Numbered from the stretch's first letter, positions 20,863 to 32,034 are shown. The stretch: DNA of 64,000 nt from Peromyscus leucopus (GCF_004664715.2 NC_051065.1:151492826-151556825), one strand, 5' to 3'. The notes: generated from the sequence alone by a model not told the origin. Program-made: numbers and translations.

Positions 20863-20876
20863 GTCGCCTTGGCAAC
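20863..20876. promoter_or_regulatory. RFX X-box match (GTCGCCTTGGCAAC)
   Basis: The 14 bases fit the symmetric RFX consensus GTNRCC-N(0-3)-RGYAAC with a 2-base spacer and no mismatch. They lie 145 bp upstream of the Dcp1b start codon inside the CpG island. X-boxes bind RFX1-7, and in promoters they often mark ciliary or MHC class II genes, but RFX sites are also common in ordinary CpG promoters. That it is functional is inference. Confidence 0.6.
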
Positions 20877-21487
20877 GAGAAGCCCAGGCCTGCTTTCTGA
20901 AGCCGTTTTTTTTCTGCTATTTCTTCCTACAGGAGCCTTTGAGTAGTGTACATTTCCTTCTTGGATGTGGCCCACGCCTTGGCATAGCTCTTCTCTGACC
21001 CTTCGATACCAAACCCAATCAAACATAATAACTCCAAGAAAAGAACTCTGGGGGTTCTTAAAGGGTGCACCCCCAAATCCATGAGGGATTCCTTGAGGCT
21101 CTCAGAAGCCTGCAATGTCAGGACTGTCCATGACAATGCTGAGACCTGTGTGATGTGTGCACGCTGAGGACAGGTGCACCGATACTGAACCCAGGCAGGT
21201 CCCAAAGTGTCCCACCAGTCAGTGAGTGTATTTTTGCTGCTGTGCATTCACTGGAAAACCTGACAAGCAGCTAAAGCCAGATGCTACTTGATAAAATTAC
21301 TAATTTTGTTAAAATTCAATCCCTGGGAATACTTTTTAAAGTAATGCGGGGGCGGGGGGGCGGGGAGTAGAGAGTGTAGGTAAAACAGCCGTTGCAGGCC
21401 GTATTTGCCTCTAGGAAAAACGTTCTGTGTTTGAGTTGGGCTGAATTTGTGGTTGTATTGTTGTTTTTGGTGGCTTCGGGAGGAGGC
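20877..21487. other. Upstream flank of the Dcp1b promoter, unique
   Basis: No gene or repeat recognised. A G-run lies at 21349-21366. Confidence 0.5.
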
Positions 21488-21600
21488 TTGTTTCTTGAGA
21501 CAGAGTCTAGCGATGTAGTGATGGCGGGTTTCAACCTACCCCCACTCCTGCCTTGGGGTCTCCAGTACCAGGATTCCCGGGGTGTGCACCGCCCAGCCCA
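21488..21600 (-). mobile_element. Degenerate B1, antisense
   Basis: TTCTTGAGACAGAGTCTAGC at one end and a GGGGTGTGCACCGCCCAGCC-type end at the other, with a poorly matching centre. Confidence 0.5.
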
Positions 21601-21714
21601 AGGGGTTTATTTTTACTTCCACAGAACATTATTTTAACACGAAAGAAAGATGGGCACACTGGTTATTCAGTTAGATACTGGACAGGTTTCTTCTTAAAAA
21701 AAAATTCTTTATAT

Positions 21715-21843
21715 TATTTTTTCAAGACAGGGTTTCTCTGAGTAGCTCTGGCTGTCCTGGAACTCACTCTGTAGACTGGGCTGGCCTCAAATTCAGAGAT
21801 CCGCCTGCTTCTGATTAAAGGCATGTGCCACCACCACCTGGCT
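21715..21843 (-). mobile_element. B1 SINE, antisense
   Basis: TTTCAAGACAGGGTTTCTCT, then CTGGCTGTCCTGGAACTCAC and ATTAAAGGCATGTGCCACCA, with a small deletion before the last block. Confidence 0.88.
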
Positions 21844-22260
21844 CTGGACAGGCTTTTTCAAAACTAAGATTTTCCTGTCACTTCCAAGAAAACTAGGGAT
21901 ACTTATTGTTGCCAAGGATAATTTCTGAGATTAATTTTAAGAAACAGGCCAGGATCTTGACAGTGTCAATACTTAAATCTTTTCTGATGAGATCAATGGT
22001 GATATTAATGAATGCACTTTTAGAAATTACCATCTAATGGAAACTGTTGACATTTGAAAGATATCTCTCTCTTAGCTCAGTGACTCAAGGTTTTTCAGAT
22101 AATAAAATGGCATCACAAAATCATGTATAGGGTAAGAGATCCATTCAAGGTCAAGGCACACAAATAAATTTCAATGTGCCACAAAATATGAAGAGTTGAT
22201 AGATGGCATTCCAGATAACTAACCTTCAAGAAACTGCAATTTGTCAATTTTTGATATATC
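21844..22260. other. Unique intergenic sequence
   Basis: Nothing recognised. Confidence 0.5.
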
Positions 22261-22261
22261 A

Positions 22262-22624
22262 TGGTGGTGATCTGAAAGAAAATGCCCCCCAAAGGGAGTG
22301 GCACTATTAGGAGGTATGTTTTGTTGGAATAGGTGTGGTCTTGTTGGAGGAAGTGTGTCACTCTGGAGGCCAGCTTTGAGGTCTCATGTATGCTGAAGAT
22401 ACCACCCAGTGTCCCAGCTCACTTCCTGTTGTCTTTGGATCAAAATGTACGTAAGGGCTCTCAGCTCCAGCACCATGGCTGCTTGCATTCTGCCTTGCTT
22501 CCTGCCCTGATGATAATGGACTAAACCTCTGAAAATGTAAGATAATCCAATTAAATGTTCTCCTTTATAAGAACTGCCGTGGTCACGGTATCTCTTCACA
22601 GCAATAGAAACCCTATCTAAGACA
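22262..22624 (+). mobile_element. MaLR/MT-like solo LTR, sense
   Basis: Opens TGGTGGTGATCTGAAAGAA and closes AACCCTATCTAAGACA. The interior carries GGCACTATTAGGAGGTATG and the TGATGATAATGGACTAAACC block. Same family as 3754-4092. Confidence 0.77.
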
Positions 22625-22904
22625 GTCATCAAAGAATACTCATAGTTACCTGAAAATGGCATTAATGATGTATCCCTTGTACAGTTACATGTCTCGGAGG
22701 CCAGGGCTTGTTCCTATATGTGAAAGAAGATATATATGGCCGCAGATTGTAGGTAGAAACAAATACAATTTCACTGTCTAGTAGGCCAGACATGAAAGAT
22801 AATTTTAAAAAATGTACATCATTGTTTCATTTTGTTATGAGAAGATAATTATTTTTCATGACTCATATCTATATTTAATAGTTTTATGTTTGTTTTATTT
22901 TGTG

Positions 22905-23012
22905 TTTTTTAAAGATGGGCTTATGTAGACAATGCTAACCTAAAACTCCCTCTATAGCCAAGGTTGACTTTGCACTCTTGATCCTCCTGTCTACATCTTG
23001 TTACCACTCCCA
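22905..23012 (-). mobile_element. Degenerate B1-like element, antisense
   Basis: AAAGATGGGCTTATGTAGAC followed by CTATAGCCAAGGTTGACTTT and a TGATCCTCCTGTCTAC block corresponds to an old B1/pB1 in reverse. Confidence 0.5.
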
Positions 23013-23055
23013 GCTTCCTATGTTTCATGTGCTTGTTGATGTGTGATTGTGTATT

Positions 23056-23080
<25 letters not shown>
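23056..23080. repeat. Short (CA)n microsatellite
   Basis: About 12 CA units followed by TATATA. Confidence 0.85.
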
Positions 23081-23086
<6 letters not shown>

Positions 23087-23279
23087 TCATGTGTGTGTGC
23101 AGGTACATATGAATGTGTGGGGAAGGCAGAGACTGACATTGGGTACCATCCTTCTTTGTTTGCCGCCTAGTCTTTTGAGATAGGATCTCTCTCTGAACTA
23201 GCGCCCTTGTTTTTATTTTTAAAAATTTATAGCAATACCTTTAATACAAGTGCTTGGGATGCAGTGACAAATGAAGGCA

Positions 23280-23487
23280 TGGGGCTGGCATGCAGTTGAG
23301 ATCCCTTTTGCTTTTGCAGAGGACTTGGGTCTGATTCCAGGCATCCACACTTAGAGGCTCACAACAGTCTCTGTCTCCAATTGCAGAGGATCTCAAGCCT
23401 TTTTCTGGCCTCCAAGCACCAGGTGTGCAGTGAATGTACATACACACAGGCGAAACACAAATACCCACAAACTAAAAAGAACCTTTG
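23280..23487 (+). mobile_element. B3 SINE, sense, diverged
   Basis: GGGGCTGGCATGCAGTTGAG head, TTGCAGAGGACTTGGGTCTG, CTCACAACAGTCTCTGTCTC, then CTGGCCTCCAAGCACCAGGT and a decayed tail. Confidence 0.78.
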
Positions 23488-23494
23488 AAATAGT

Positions 23495-24062
23495 GTGATG
23501 TGTATGTGTGTGTGCTGTGTGTGTAGTGTGTATGTGTGCCTGTTCATGTGTGTAAGTGTGTGTGAGCACAGACATGGGATTGTGCATGGCCCGCATGTAT
23601 AAATCAAAGGACAACCTCACTGTCAGCCCTTGCCTTTTACCTTGTTGGAGGCACAATTTCTTGTTCACCACTGCATACACCAGGCTAGCTTGTCACCACT
23701 GCATACACCAGGCTAGCTTGTCACTACTGCATATACCAGGCTAGCTTGTTCACCACTGTATACACCAGGCTAGCTTGTTCACCACTGCATACACCAGGCT
23801 AGCTTGTCACCACTGCATACACCAGGCTAGCTTGTTCACCACTGCATACACCAGGCTAGCTTGTCACCACTGTATACACCAGGCTAGCTTGCCCACAAAT
23901 TACTAGGGATTTTTCTGCCTCTGCTTCCCATCTCCCCATCAGAGTGCTGGGATTACAGAGAGGCACTTCCACATTCAGCTGTGTGATTCTGGGGATCTGA
24001 ACTCAGGTCCTCCAAGCTGTGTGATAAGCACTTTTTTCCCACTGAACCATCTCGCCAACCCA
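23495..24062 (-). mobile_element. B4-family SINE, antisense, expanded by an internal minisatellite
   Basis: The right half (23889-24062) is clear B4 in reverse: TCTGCCTCTGCTTCCCATCT, AGTGCTGGGATTACAGAGAG, GATCTGAACTCAGGTCCTCC and an ACCATCTCGCCAACCC head. The left part is a TG-rich tail followed by GGACAACCTCACTGTCAGC. The region between them is a tandem array (23661-23888). Confidence 0.7.
23661..23888. repeat. 28/29-bp minisatellite, 8 copies
   Basis: Eight head-to-tail units of TTGT(T)CACCACTGCATACACC plus AGGCTAGC. Four units are 29 bp (units 1, 4, 5, 7) and four are 28 bp (2, 3, 6, 8), totalling exactly 228 bp. Units differ at two or three sites (GCATAC/GTATAC/GCATAT, CACCAC/CACTAC). 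The array lies inside an antisense B4-type SINE, and its CACCAGGCTAGC part resembles B4/B1 consensus, so it was probably born from the SINE. Confidence 0.96.
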
Positions 24063-24521
24063 TTCTACCCTTATTACAAATGAATGAGTTCTTTGCAGTT
24101 ATCAGCTTTAGTCACAGTACAATGGCATAACTCACATAAATGAAACTTCTTGGAGAGAATTCTTAATTTATAAAGTGTTAAGTCTTGAGACTAAAGGGTC
24201 GAGAACCACTGATATAAACCATTTGTTTGGCATTAAGACACCCTAAACCCACATTTGTAAATTCTGACCTAATTGGCAGGGACAGGTGCATAAGTGGCCT
24301 CTCAAGGCAATAAATGACAATATCATCTTTATAGTTAGAACTTTCTCTTTACTGACATTCTTGGTTAGACTCCATTTTGAATTTCAGTCCTATCAAATAT
24401 AAGTTTAGCCTCCCAGGTGCAGGAGAGTACAGCAGGATCTTCTAGACATTTTAAAACTGGGCCTGAGGCTCATTGGCAGTCTAACCCAGGATGTACATTC
24501 ATATATTAGTGTAAAGGTTAG
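24063..24521. other. Unique sequence with a URR1 end fragment
   Basis: AAAGGGTCGAGAACCACTGA near 24195-24215 matches one terminus of URR1-type hAT elements. Otherwise nothing recognised. Confidence 0.45.
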
Positions 24522-24866
24522 TGTTAATTGTCTACTTGACAGGCTTTAGAATCACCCAGGAGAGGCACTTCTGAGCACACTTGTGCACTGTTAGCTAGGC
24601 TAGTCAGCTGGGGAATTACCTTGATGAGGTAAGTTGGGGTGAGAAGAGCCGCCAGGTGGTACCATTCCCTGGGCTGAGATCCTGGGCTACAGAAGGTGGA
24701 GATGGTAAACCCTCATTTCTCTCTGCTCCCTGACTTGATGTGAGCTATAACTGACTGCCCCAGCCTCCTGGTGCCTTGACTTATCCTTGAACTGTGAAGT
24801 GAACTGAATCCTTTTCCCCTTGAGTTCCTTTTGTCATAGTCACAGGAAAGGAAGTTGAGATGACTG
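24522..24866 (+). mobile_element. MaLR-like LTR, sense
   Basis: TGTTAATTGTCTACTTGACA start, GGGGAATTACCTTGATGAG, CACCATTCCCTGGGCTGAGA-like centre and a CCTTTTGTCATAGTCACAGG end follow the rodent MaLR/MT-type layout. Diverged; ends approximate. Confidence 0.65.
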
Positions 24867-24903
24867 GTATCTGATATAAGCTAAAAATGTCATGAAATAA
24901 TAT

Positions 24904-24954
24904 TGTATTAGTTCTCTAGAGGGATAGAACTGATAGGACAGGATGAGTGTGTAT

Positions 24955-24985
<31 letters not shown>

Positions 24986-25413
24986 ATTTATTAAGTCAGA
25001 TTACATGAAGACAGTAATAACAGTTGTCTCACACTTGGAAGGCTGAGAACCTGGTGGCTGCTCAGTGCACGGAACTGACTACCTCATGGGTCCCAGTATG
25101 GCACTGAATACCTGGGTACCTGGGCAGCTGCTGTTCCTTACTCAACAATGGGAGCCTGGAAATGCTGGTTCTCGTAGCACTACCAGCAGCAAATCAACTC
25201 TGTGGGAACAGGGGAGACCAGCAAGCAAAAGGAGTAATCTCCTTCTGCCACACCCTCTTTTTATCTGGGCTGCATTTAGAGGGTGCTGGCCACACTTGGG
25301 ATAGATCTTTCCATACCAATCAATCAAGGCAATCAATCAGGAAAATTCTTCAGGTGAGGCTCCCTACTCAGGTGATTGTAATTTGTAGCAAATTGATATC
25401 AAAACCAACCATC
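24904..25413 (-). mobile_element. MaLR-like LTR, antisense
   Basis: Starts TGTATTAGTTCTCTAGAGGG and ends CAAAACCAACCATCA, the reverse of a TGATGGTTGGTTTTG LTR start. It contains a (TG)n expansion at 24965-24985. Open frames of 64-91 codons across it are LTR artefacts. Confidence 0.68.
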
Positions 25414-26518
25414 ACTAATATTAATTGTTATAAATAAATACATATAGAATTAGATAGCTGGACACACATACACTGTTTTCATTTAAAAATGTTGGCTGTG
25501 ACTCTGTAAAGTTGATTTCATGATCCACTGAAGGACTGTGACTTGCAGTTTGAGAAACAGAATCAAACCATGTTGTCTACACATTGTTTGGTCCTTATGG
25601 CCTTTTATTCCCTTTCAGCAGCCAAACAAAGCTGACTAGACACTGTCCCAGGTTAGCCCATTAACTCACTGCTGATTCTACTCAGCTCTGTGCTTCTGGT
25701 CACATACTTCTAAAAGTAAGCTCGTCACTAAACTTCCTTCCCTTTGGAGACAAACAATGTCTACGCCCTACTCATAAGGTCCCAACAATAGGTCAAAGTT
25801 TGAATTTGCCAAAGTCCACCTTGGAGATCCAATGAGTTTACTGGGCTTGCTTATAGAACACAGGCGAGGGGTTACTGGCAGGAGCGTGGGTGACCCTGAA
25901 GCAGTAACATTGCAGAGTTGTTAGCCGGCATTGATGATGTTGGGTCATCCTCATTGCCAACTAGATGAAGCCCTCTCACTTACTCATGCCCAGTCTGTGT
26001 GCTATGGTCCCTTCACTAGACCCTAAGGCCATACTAGGACAAAATTGCATGTAAATGACTTGTGAGGAATGGCTGAATGTGAGTAGATGGAGGCCCAGTG
26101 GTCTGCCCTGACCCTTCTGCCTGGAGGGAATGTCAGCAGTCCACAGGCCCAGCTGATGGACTCTCACAAGTAGGTGCACCTACACTCTTGAAAACGGTGC
26201 CTGTTTTCCTTGGAGGATAGCACTGTGCAACAACGTTTAATTTGTCCTATGGGCAAAGCAGAGTTTCCTGGTCAACTCCGGAGCCCATCCTCAGCTCTTC
26301 TGCCTCTGTTCACTTGGAGGAGCACACAGATTCTGGTGTGTGTTTTCCTCACTGAGGACAGTGTTTTGCCTTAGCTTTTCCCCATCACCCAACAGACCAT
26401 TTGTCTCTTAATTTTTCAGTCTTTCCATGTTGAAAGTGAGATGAATAAATCCTGCTTTCCAAAGAACAGACTGCTCTGAGCTCAACAGAGAAGTCAGGCA
26501 ATACAGAGGCCAATATGG
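25414..26518. other. Unique intergenic sequence
   Basis: No gene or clear repeat recognised over 1.1 kb. Confidence 0.5.
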
Positions 26519-26746
26519 CAGCAGTTCTCAAAACCTTCCTAATGCTGCACCCCTTTAATACAGTCCCTCACATTGTGGTGACCCCCAAAAACCATACATT
26601 ATTTTGTTGCTACTTCATAACTGTAATTTTGCTACTGTTATAAATTATAATGTAAATATCTGTGTTTTCTAGTGGTCTTAGGCAACCCCCATGAAAGGGT
26701 TGTTCGACCCCCCAAAGGGTCACGACCCACAGGTTAAGAATCATTG
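26519..26746 (+). mobile_element. URR1-type hAT transposon
   Basis: CTTCCTAATGCTGCACCCCT, TTTAATACAGTCCCTCACAT, ACTTCATAACTGTAATTTTG and the right end AGGGTCACGACCCACAGGTT match URR1. The termini CAGCAGTTCTCAAAACC and GGTTAAGAATCATTG are inverted repeats. Opposite orientation to the 19.3-kb copy. Confidence 0.85.
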
Positions 26747-28705
26747 CATTATCATACCAGAAATATTCATAAAAACATGCAGGCCTTATCACCTGAGTGA
26801 CCAATACGGCCACAGTCACAGGGTTCCTACAGAGAGCACACTGCACGAAATCTGTCCATCCCTTCTCCGTGACTTGTTCAGCACCATGCCATTCCCAGGC
26901 CTGAGCTCACAAGAGATAAAAAGAGCATCCTGCCACCTGCTTACAGATTCACACAGGTAAATCTTAGTGAAGGATTTGTTTCTTGTCTTTGTCTGGTGCT
27001 GGGATTAATGAGTGTGGCACCCCATCTCTGTTCAACAGTCCTGGGCTTGGCAGTTTGCACCCGAGTACCTCGCACATTGCCATCTGTGTTCCTCACCTTC
27101 TCCTTGAGTGACCTTTTCCCAGAATGCTCACACACTGCCTACTTCTCTGCGGAACTCTTTCTGCCTTTGAAAGCCGCATGTCCTCCATTGTCACTTTTCT
27201 TGTGGCACTTAACTTAGTAGGCCCTGAATTAGAGCTATTAACGTATTTACATGATATCTATATAATTCTAATTCTAAAGAGGCTGAGATAGGAATTACCA
27301 TGATAAAAGAGAATCGTTACAGAAAGCTTAAAGCAGTTTTTGCACTTGCACGAACCTCGCTTAGAGCTTCTTTACAAATAAGCAGATGGAGCAAATAACT
27401 ACTGGTTTTATGTAATAACATTTTTATTTCATATGTTTATTTTTTATGCCCTTTGTTGTCTCTGCACCACTTGCTCCAAGCCTTGTGCATAATGGAAATT
27501 TAGAAAATGCTCACCCTATTGAACAAAACCTGAATCAGTTGACTTTCTACATTAAACATCTGTGTTTAAAGAGCCCTGGATTTACAGCATATTCAAATCC
27601 AAGCTGATATAAAGGAGCACACAGTAGTGAATTCTGATCTTTCAGAGTTAAATTATAAGGGATATAGGGAGAGATGGAAAGGGTTTTTTTTTTATTTTGC
27701 TCATAACTTTTTTCAAATCATTTTTAAGCCCTAAAGATCAGAAACCACACTTGGCAAGAGAAAAGCACAAATGAGGCTGAAATGACTTCAGCTTTGGCAG
27801 GTTGCTCATCTCTCTGGCTCACAGAATATCATTCTTTCTCTTTGTTGGCCCTAAATGTCCAAGGTCTGGCCTCCCAGGGTGGTGCCAGGAGTCTGTGTAT
27901 TTCTGTTGGAATAACCTGTGTGTTTAGAATCAGTTTATCACCGCTCCTGTCAATACTGTAGGTTTAAGATCGGTAAAGGACAACTTCGAACAGACAAAGG
28001 CCCTTTAATCCGTATCCCTTCTGCTTCCATCAGCTCCACAGAGTGGCAGGATTCCACAGTGTCCCCACAGTCCTCAGCCTGATGCTGCAGGCTAACAGCA
28101 TGCCTTCAGGGTTCATGATTATCTTGTAATTGACATTATGATAGAAATATGTGCCAGAACTTTGTTCTATGGGGTTAGATACTGCAATTCAAAATAAGTA
28201 TGTAGAGTGATGAAAGGTACTGCCTGTGTCTGGGATATTTATACCAGTGTGATGACAAGACAAAATTGGCCACATAATTCAACAAGGTAACTGTAAATAC
28301 AAAATGCAAAATGTGCTTGCAAATACAATATACAAAAAATGGTCTTTGTAGCATGTATGAATGTTTGCATACAAATGTGACCAGCCTTATTTTTCATAAT
28401 AATTTAAAAATACAAATACACAACCTGCTTTCTTGTTCTCTTCTTTGTTCTGTAATTGACCTGTAAGTTAGGCTGTAGTGGAAAAGAGTCGGTTCAAGAC
28501 TGCTTTGAGAACTGAGTATTACAAAGTAGCTTTACCCCAGCCTGCTGGGAATTTTATTCCAAACAATGGTAGAGAGAGAAACAGTTTAAAGAAATGGGTT
28601 ATTGGTTGTTTTCAATGCGTGGCTCACTTATTTCTTAGGCAGCTTAGCACAGCAGAACGCAACCCACCCTTCAAAAGAAAACATAGTTTAATCTCTTCCT
28701 TTCAT
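26747..28705. other. Longest repeat-poor intergenic stretch (about 2 kb)
   Basis: No SINE, LINE, LTR or gene recognised, except a possible B1 tail fragment (CTGGTGCTGGGATTAATGAG, about 26993). It contains T-rich and AT-rich sequence and no long frame. Confidence 0.45.
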
Positions 28706-29215
28706 TAAAAAAATTGAGATTATAACGTAATTACCTCATTTCTCACCTCCCTTTCCTCCTTCCAACCTCTCCCATGTACCCCCTTGCTCTCTCAGAAATG
28801 TCTGGCTGCCTTTTCTTTAATTACTGATAAGTACATGTATTTCTAGATATACGAGTACAACCTGTGTCTTCTGTATGGTGTTACTCGTATGTACATGTTT
28901 TCAGGGCCAACCATTTGCTATTGGATAACCAGTTGGTGTGCTCTTCCCTGGGGAAGATGATTTTTGCTCTCAGCATTCCTTAGCTGCCTGTAGTTCTGTG
29001 TCTAGGGTTGAGGCCCCATGGGATTTCCCCTTCCATGTTAGCATGGCCATTGGTGCCGTCCTTGTTCAGGTCTGGTTTAGGCAGCCATGTTGGTGAAGCT
29101 TCGTGGGTGTAACTTCTCTGATCTTTCTAGGAGACACAATCTCACAGCACACTCCCTGGTCCTCTGGCTCTTAGAACATTTCCACCCCTCTTGTGCAGTG
29201 ATCCCTGAGCACTAG
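28706..29215 (-). mobile_element. L1 (Lx-type) 3'-UTR fragment, antisense
   Basis: TAACTGTAGTT-like blocks in reverse: GCTGCCTGTAGTTCTGTGTC, AGGGTTGAGGCCCCATGGGA and CATTGGTGCCGTCCTTGTTC are typical of rodent L1 3' UTRs. No ORF2 follows. A similar segment lies at about 50030-50310. Confidence 0.75.
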
Positions 29216-29454
29216 GAGCGAGTCATTTGGAAGGTATGTTGGAGAAAAGAGACAGAAGTGAGGTGAAAACTAGGGATTTGAGGAAGAAAGAGACTTGTTA
29301 GGTGGACTTTGGGCAGGGAAGGAGGTAACCTGTGAAAGGGCCAGAACTTGTCTAGTCTGTCTCAGCAGCTCTCTAGACTAGACCTCTGCTAACCTAAGCT
29401 GGAGAAGGGTTGATAATGTAAGCTGTAGGGTGGAGAAACTAGACACACACACGC

Positions 29455-29525
29455 TTTCTTTAAAATTTAACTTATTTATTTATATTTATTCCCCTCCCCA
29501 CAGTGTGTGTGTGTGTATGTGTGTC

Positions 29526-29574
<49 letters not shown>

Positions 29575-29734
29575 GTACAGAAGCTCACAAGCAGTGTGGA
29601 GGTCAGGGGACATCTCCTGGGAGTCCATTCTTTTCTGCTACCTTAAGATCTGAGTGAGATCCATCCTTGGACGGAACACAGACAGTCACACTTGTTCGGA
29701 AGAACCTCTCCTTGCTAACCCATCTTGCTGGCCA
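29455..29734 (-). mobile_element. B3/B2-family SINE, antisense, with (TG)n tail
   Basis: An AT-rich tail with TTATTTATTTATA, a (TG)n run at 29503-29572, GTGTGGAGGTCAGGGGACAT and an ACCCATCTTGCTGGCC head at 29734. Confidence 0.75.
29503..29572. repeat. (TG)n microsatellite
   Basis: About 70 bp of TG with two small interruptions, in the tail of the antisense SINE. Confidence 0.93.
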
Positions 29735-30307
29735 CAGACTCTGTTTGGATATCCCTTGGCCTCTTCACCAGCCTCATAAACTCCAACAATTTTAATGTCA
29801 TTTTTAGGGAGCAAAGTGAAGATTTAGTGGGGCACAGAATCTCTACCATGACATCCTTTGAGTTTTGAGGTGAGAGGAAGTGTCTTGAATTCTGCAGGAA
29901 GAGATAATTGGCTTGAAATGGTAATACAAAATGGTGGCAATTCATACTCTTGATTTTTGTTTCAGTTGACTAGCTACTTGATTACCAAGAAGGAGGAAAT
30001 GGTGTGGAAAGGGGAGTGGTAGCTGAGACTTCAGGAGACACGTCTTCCTGCTTTTTGCTTAGTGTACCATGGAAGAACTAATGGAATATGTCTCCAGGTA
30101 GCCTGCTGTGCCTGAGAAATCACATGTGTCCTGTCATTGTGGACGTGGCTGGTTTTGCATCTTGTCCTGGATGGAAGGGAGGGTGGGGGTTGTTACTAAA
30201 TTGTTCTTTACACTGATTTGTTATTATAGCACCATGTAGGGATCTTCCAAATGACTATCTGGTTTGAGTAAATACAGTTCTGGGCATGTCAGCTTGTTTC
30301 TGTGTGG
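29735..30307. other. Unique intergenic sequence
   Basis: Nothing recognised. Confidence 0.5.
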
Positions 30308-30656
30308 GATAAATGTAGCTGGAGAATTTCTCTCCAGCTCCCGCCAAGTCCTGCCAGTCCCAGAGCCCACTTATAAAATAGACACACAGACTCTTACATT
30401 ATTTAAACTGCTTGGGCATTAGCTCAGGCCTATCATTGTCTAGCTCTTACTCTTATATTTAGCCCATTTCTATTAATCTATACTTTGCCATGTGGCTCGT
30501 GGCTTATCAGTACCTTACATCTTCCTTGTCCTGGTGGCGGCTCCAGGCAATCTCTCCCTTCTTTTCCTGTTTCCTCAATTCTCTTCTCTGTTAGTCTTGT
30601 CTGGCTATTGGCCAATCAGTGTTTATTTATACAGAGCGATATCCACAGCAGATAAA
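30308..30656 (-). mobile_element. ERV class II-like solo LTR, antisense, with 6-bp target duplication
   Basis: The LTR is 30314-30650 (337 bp), bounded by TG...CA. In its own orientation it starts TGCTGTGGATATC, carries a GTATAAATAAAC box and ends CAGCTACA. Perfect 6-bp duplications GATAAA flank it (30308-30313 and 30651-30656), the length typical of class II (ERVK) integrations. Same family as 32041-32423 and 55727-56100. No internal retroviral genes are present. Confidence 0.85.
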
Positions 30657-30900
30657 AAGTTCAATGTCTGCTTCCTAGCTTCCAATTCTGTGGTTTCCTT
30701 TTACATGCCTTCTGAGTGTATCAAATGCATAACAAATTTTTACAGACATGTATCCAAGTCTAGAAACAAGGCTGAACAATCTGCTCACTTTCTGTGAGCA
30801 GTGAAATTAGGTTAAGACAGCAACCTGTTAAAGATGTCTTACTGCCATCCAGAACTGAAACTGTGGGCTTTGAACAAGAAGAGACACTCTTCTTTTACTT

Positions 30901-31048
30901 TTTGCGGTGGTGGCACACACCTTTAATCCCAGCACTTGGGAGGCAGAGCCAGGTGGATCTCTGTGAGTTCGAGGCTAGCCTGGGCTATAGAGTGAGTTCC
31001 AGGATAGGCACAAAGCCATACAGAGAGACCCTGTCTTGAACTCCCCCC
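30901..31048 (+). mobile_element. B1 SINE, sense
   Basis: GTGGTGGCACACACCTTTAA, CAGGTGGATCTCTGTGAGTT and CAGAGAGACCCTGTCTTGAA. It is near full length and ends in a C-run (31043-31052). Confidence 0.92.
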
Positions 31049-31384
31049 CCCCAACTCCGCCAAAAAAAGTGTTCCTTTATTCTCAAGGAAAACAGTTACT
31101 GTGGAGAGGAAGAAATGTTTACTTTTGCCACGCACTGAGTGGCTGACTACAGAGAGACCCACCTCCTCTCCAGATGGTCAATCCAGGTGAGCACATATTC
31201 CAACTGGCCTGCAATCTGTAAGAGCATTAGGAAAGAGTAGCAGAGACTGTGGGCAAGTTTCCTAATTACCACATGCAGTAACAGTCTACTGTGGTAGCTT
31301 TCTCTGACACTAATTACTCTCTTTTTAAATGGATGTGTACAGACTGAAGGAAATTGAACTTACAGTATTGTATGTACTGAACTG
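31049..31384. other. Unique intergenic sequence
   Basis: Nothing recognised. Confidence 0.5.
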
Positions 31385-31586
31385 AACTCTTAAATACATT
31401 TTACTTTAAATTTTTTCATATATTTTGATTATATTTTCATAATATAGTCCCTTCCCCAACTCCTCCTAGATCTTTCTCACCTCCCTACCCACCAACTTCA
31501 TGTTCTCTCTTTCAAAAAAGAAAAAAAATAAAAACAGACAAAAAATACATGAAGAAGATCAAGAAGACAAACATACCAAATCAAAA

Positions 31587-31639
<53 letters not shown>

Positions 31640-32034
31640 GACAGCTAGGAAAAAACCCACAAAGAACATGGAGCTTTGTTTTGTGTTGGTCAACTACTCC
31701 TAGGCACAGGGTACCTAGAGTGTGGTTGATATACAGTGTCACTCCATTGGAGAAAACTGATTTTCCCAGTATATAACAATTGCCAATAGCTTATTGGTTA
31801 GGGATTTTGTGTCTACTTCCTCTTCTTGGTGCTGGGACTTTGAGTGTTTTGAACCTGTACAGATCTTGTTCATTTTGTTACAGTCTGTGTGAGTTCATAT
31901 GTGTATCAGTCCTGTTTTGTCTGAAAGACACTGTTTACTTAGAGTCATCTACTACCCCCAGCTCTTACAATCTTTCTGCCTCTTTTTTCACATACAAACC
32001 CTGCAATCTACAACAGAGACCTGCCTGCAAGATA
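31385..32034 (-). mobile_element. L1 (Lx-type) 3'-UTR fragment, antisense
   Basis: Reverse of a rodent L1 3' UTR: GTGTTGGTCAACTACTCCTA, GTGGTTGATATACAGTGTCA and CTCCATTGGAGAAAACTGAT. It holds a (CA)n run and is cut by the solo LTR at 32041. Confidence 0.82.
31587..31637. repeat. (CA)n microsatellite
   Basis: About 25 CA units in the A-rich part of the L1 3' UTR. Confidence 0.94.

Larger units (their letters stand above)
20300..20880. promoter_or_regulatory. Dcp1b: CpG island over Dcp1b promoter and exon 1
   Basis: A dense block of CG dinucleotides and C-rich runs surrounds exon 1, in contrast to the AT-rich sequence on both sides. The first part of intron 1 (about 20520-20560) carries several CCCCGCCCC-type GC boxes, which would bind Sp/KLF factors. 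No TATA box is visible to the right of the ATG, as expected for a dispersed housekeeping promoter. The transcription start probably lies between about 20730 and 20850. It cannot be placed from sequence alone. Confidence 0.88.

Noticed and set aside
23661..23888. CRISPR-like array
   Set aside because: Repeats are directly adjacent with no unique spacers, in a rodent SINE context; it is a minisatellite.
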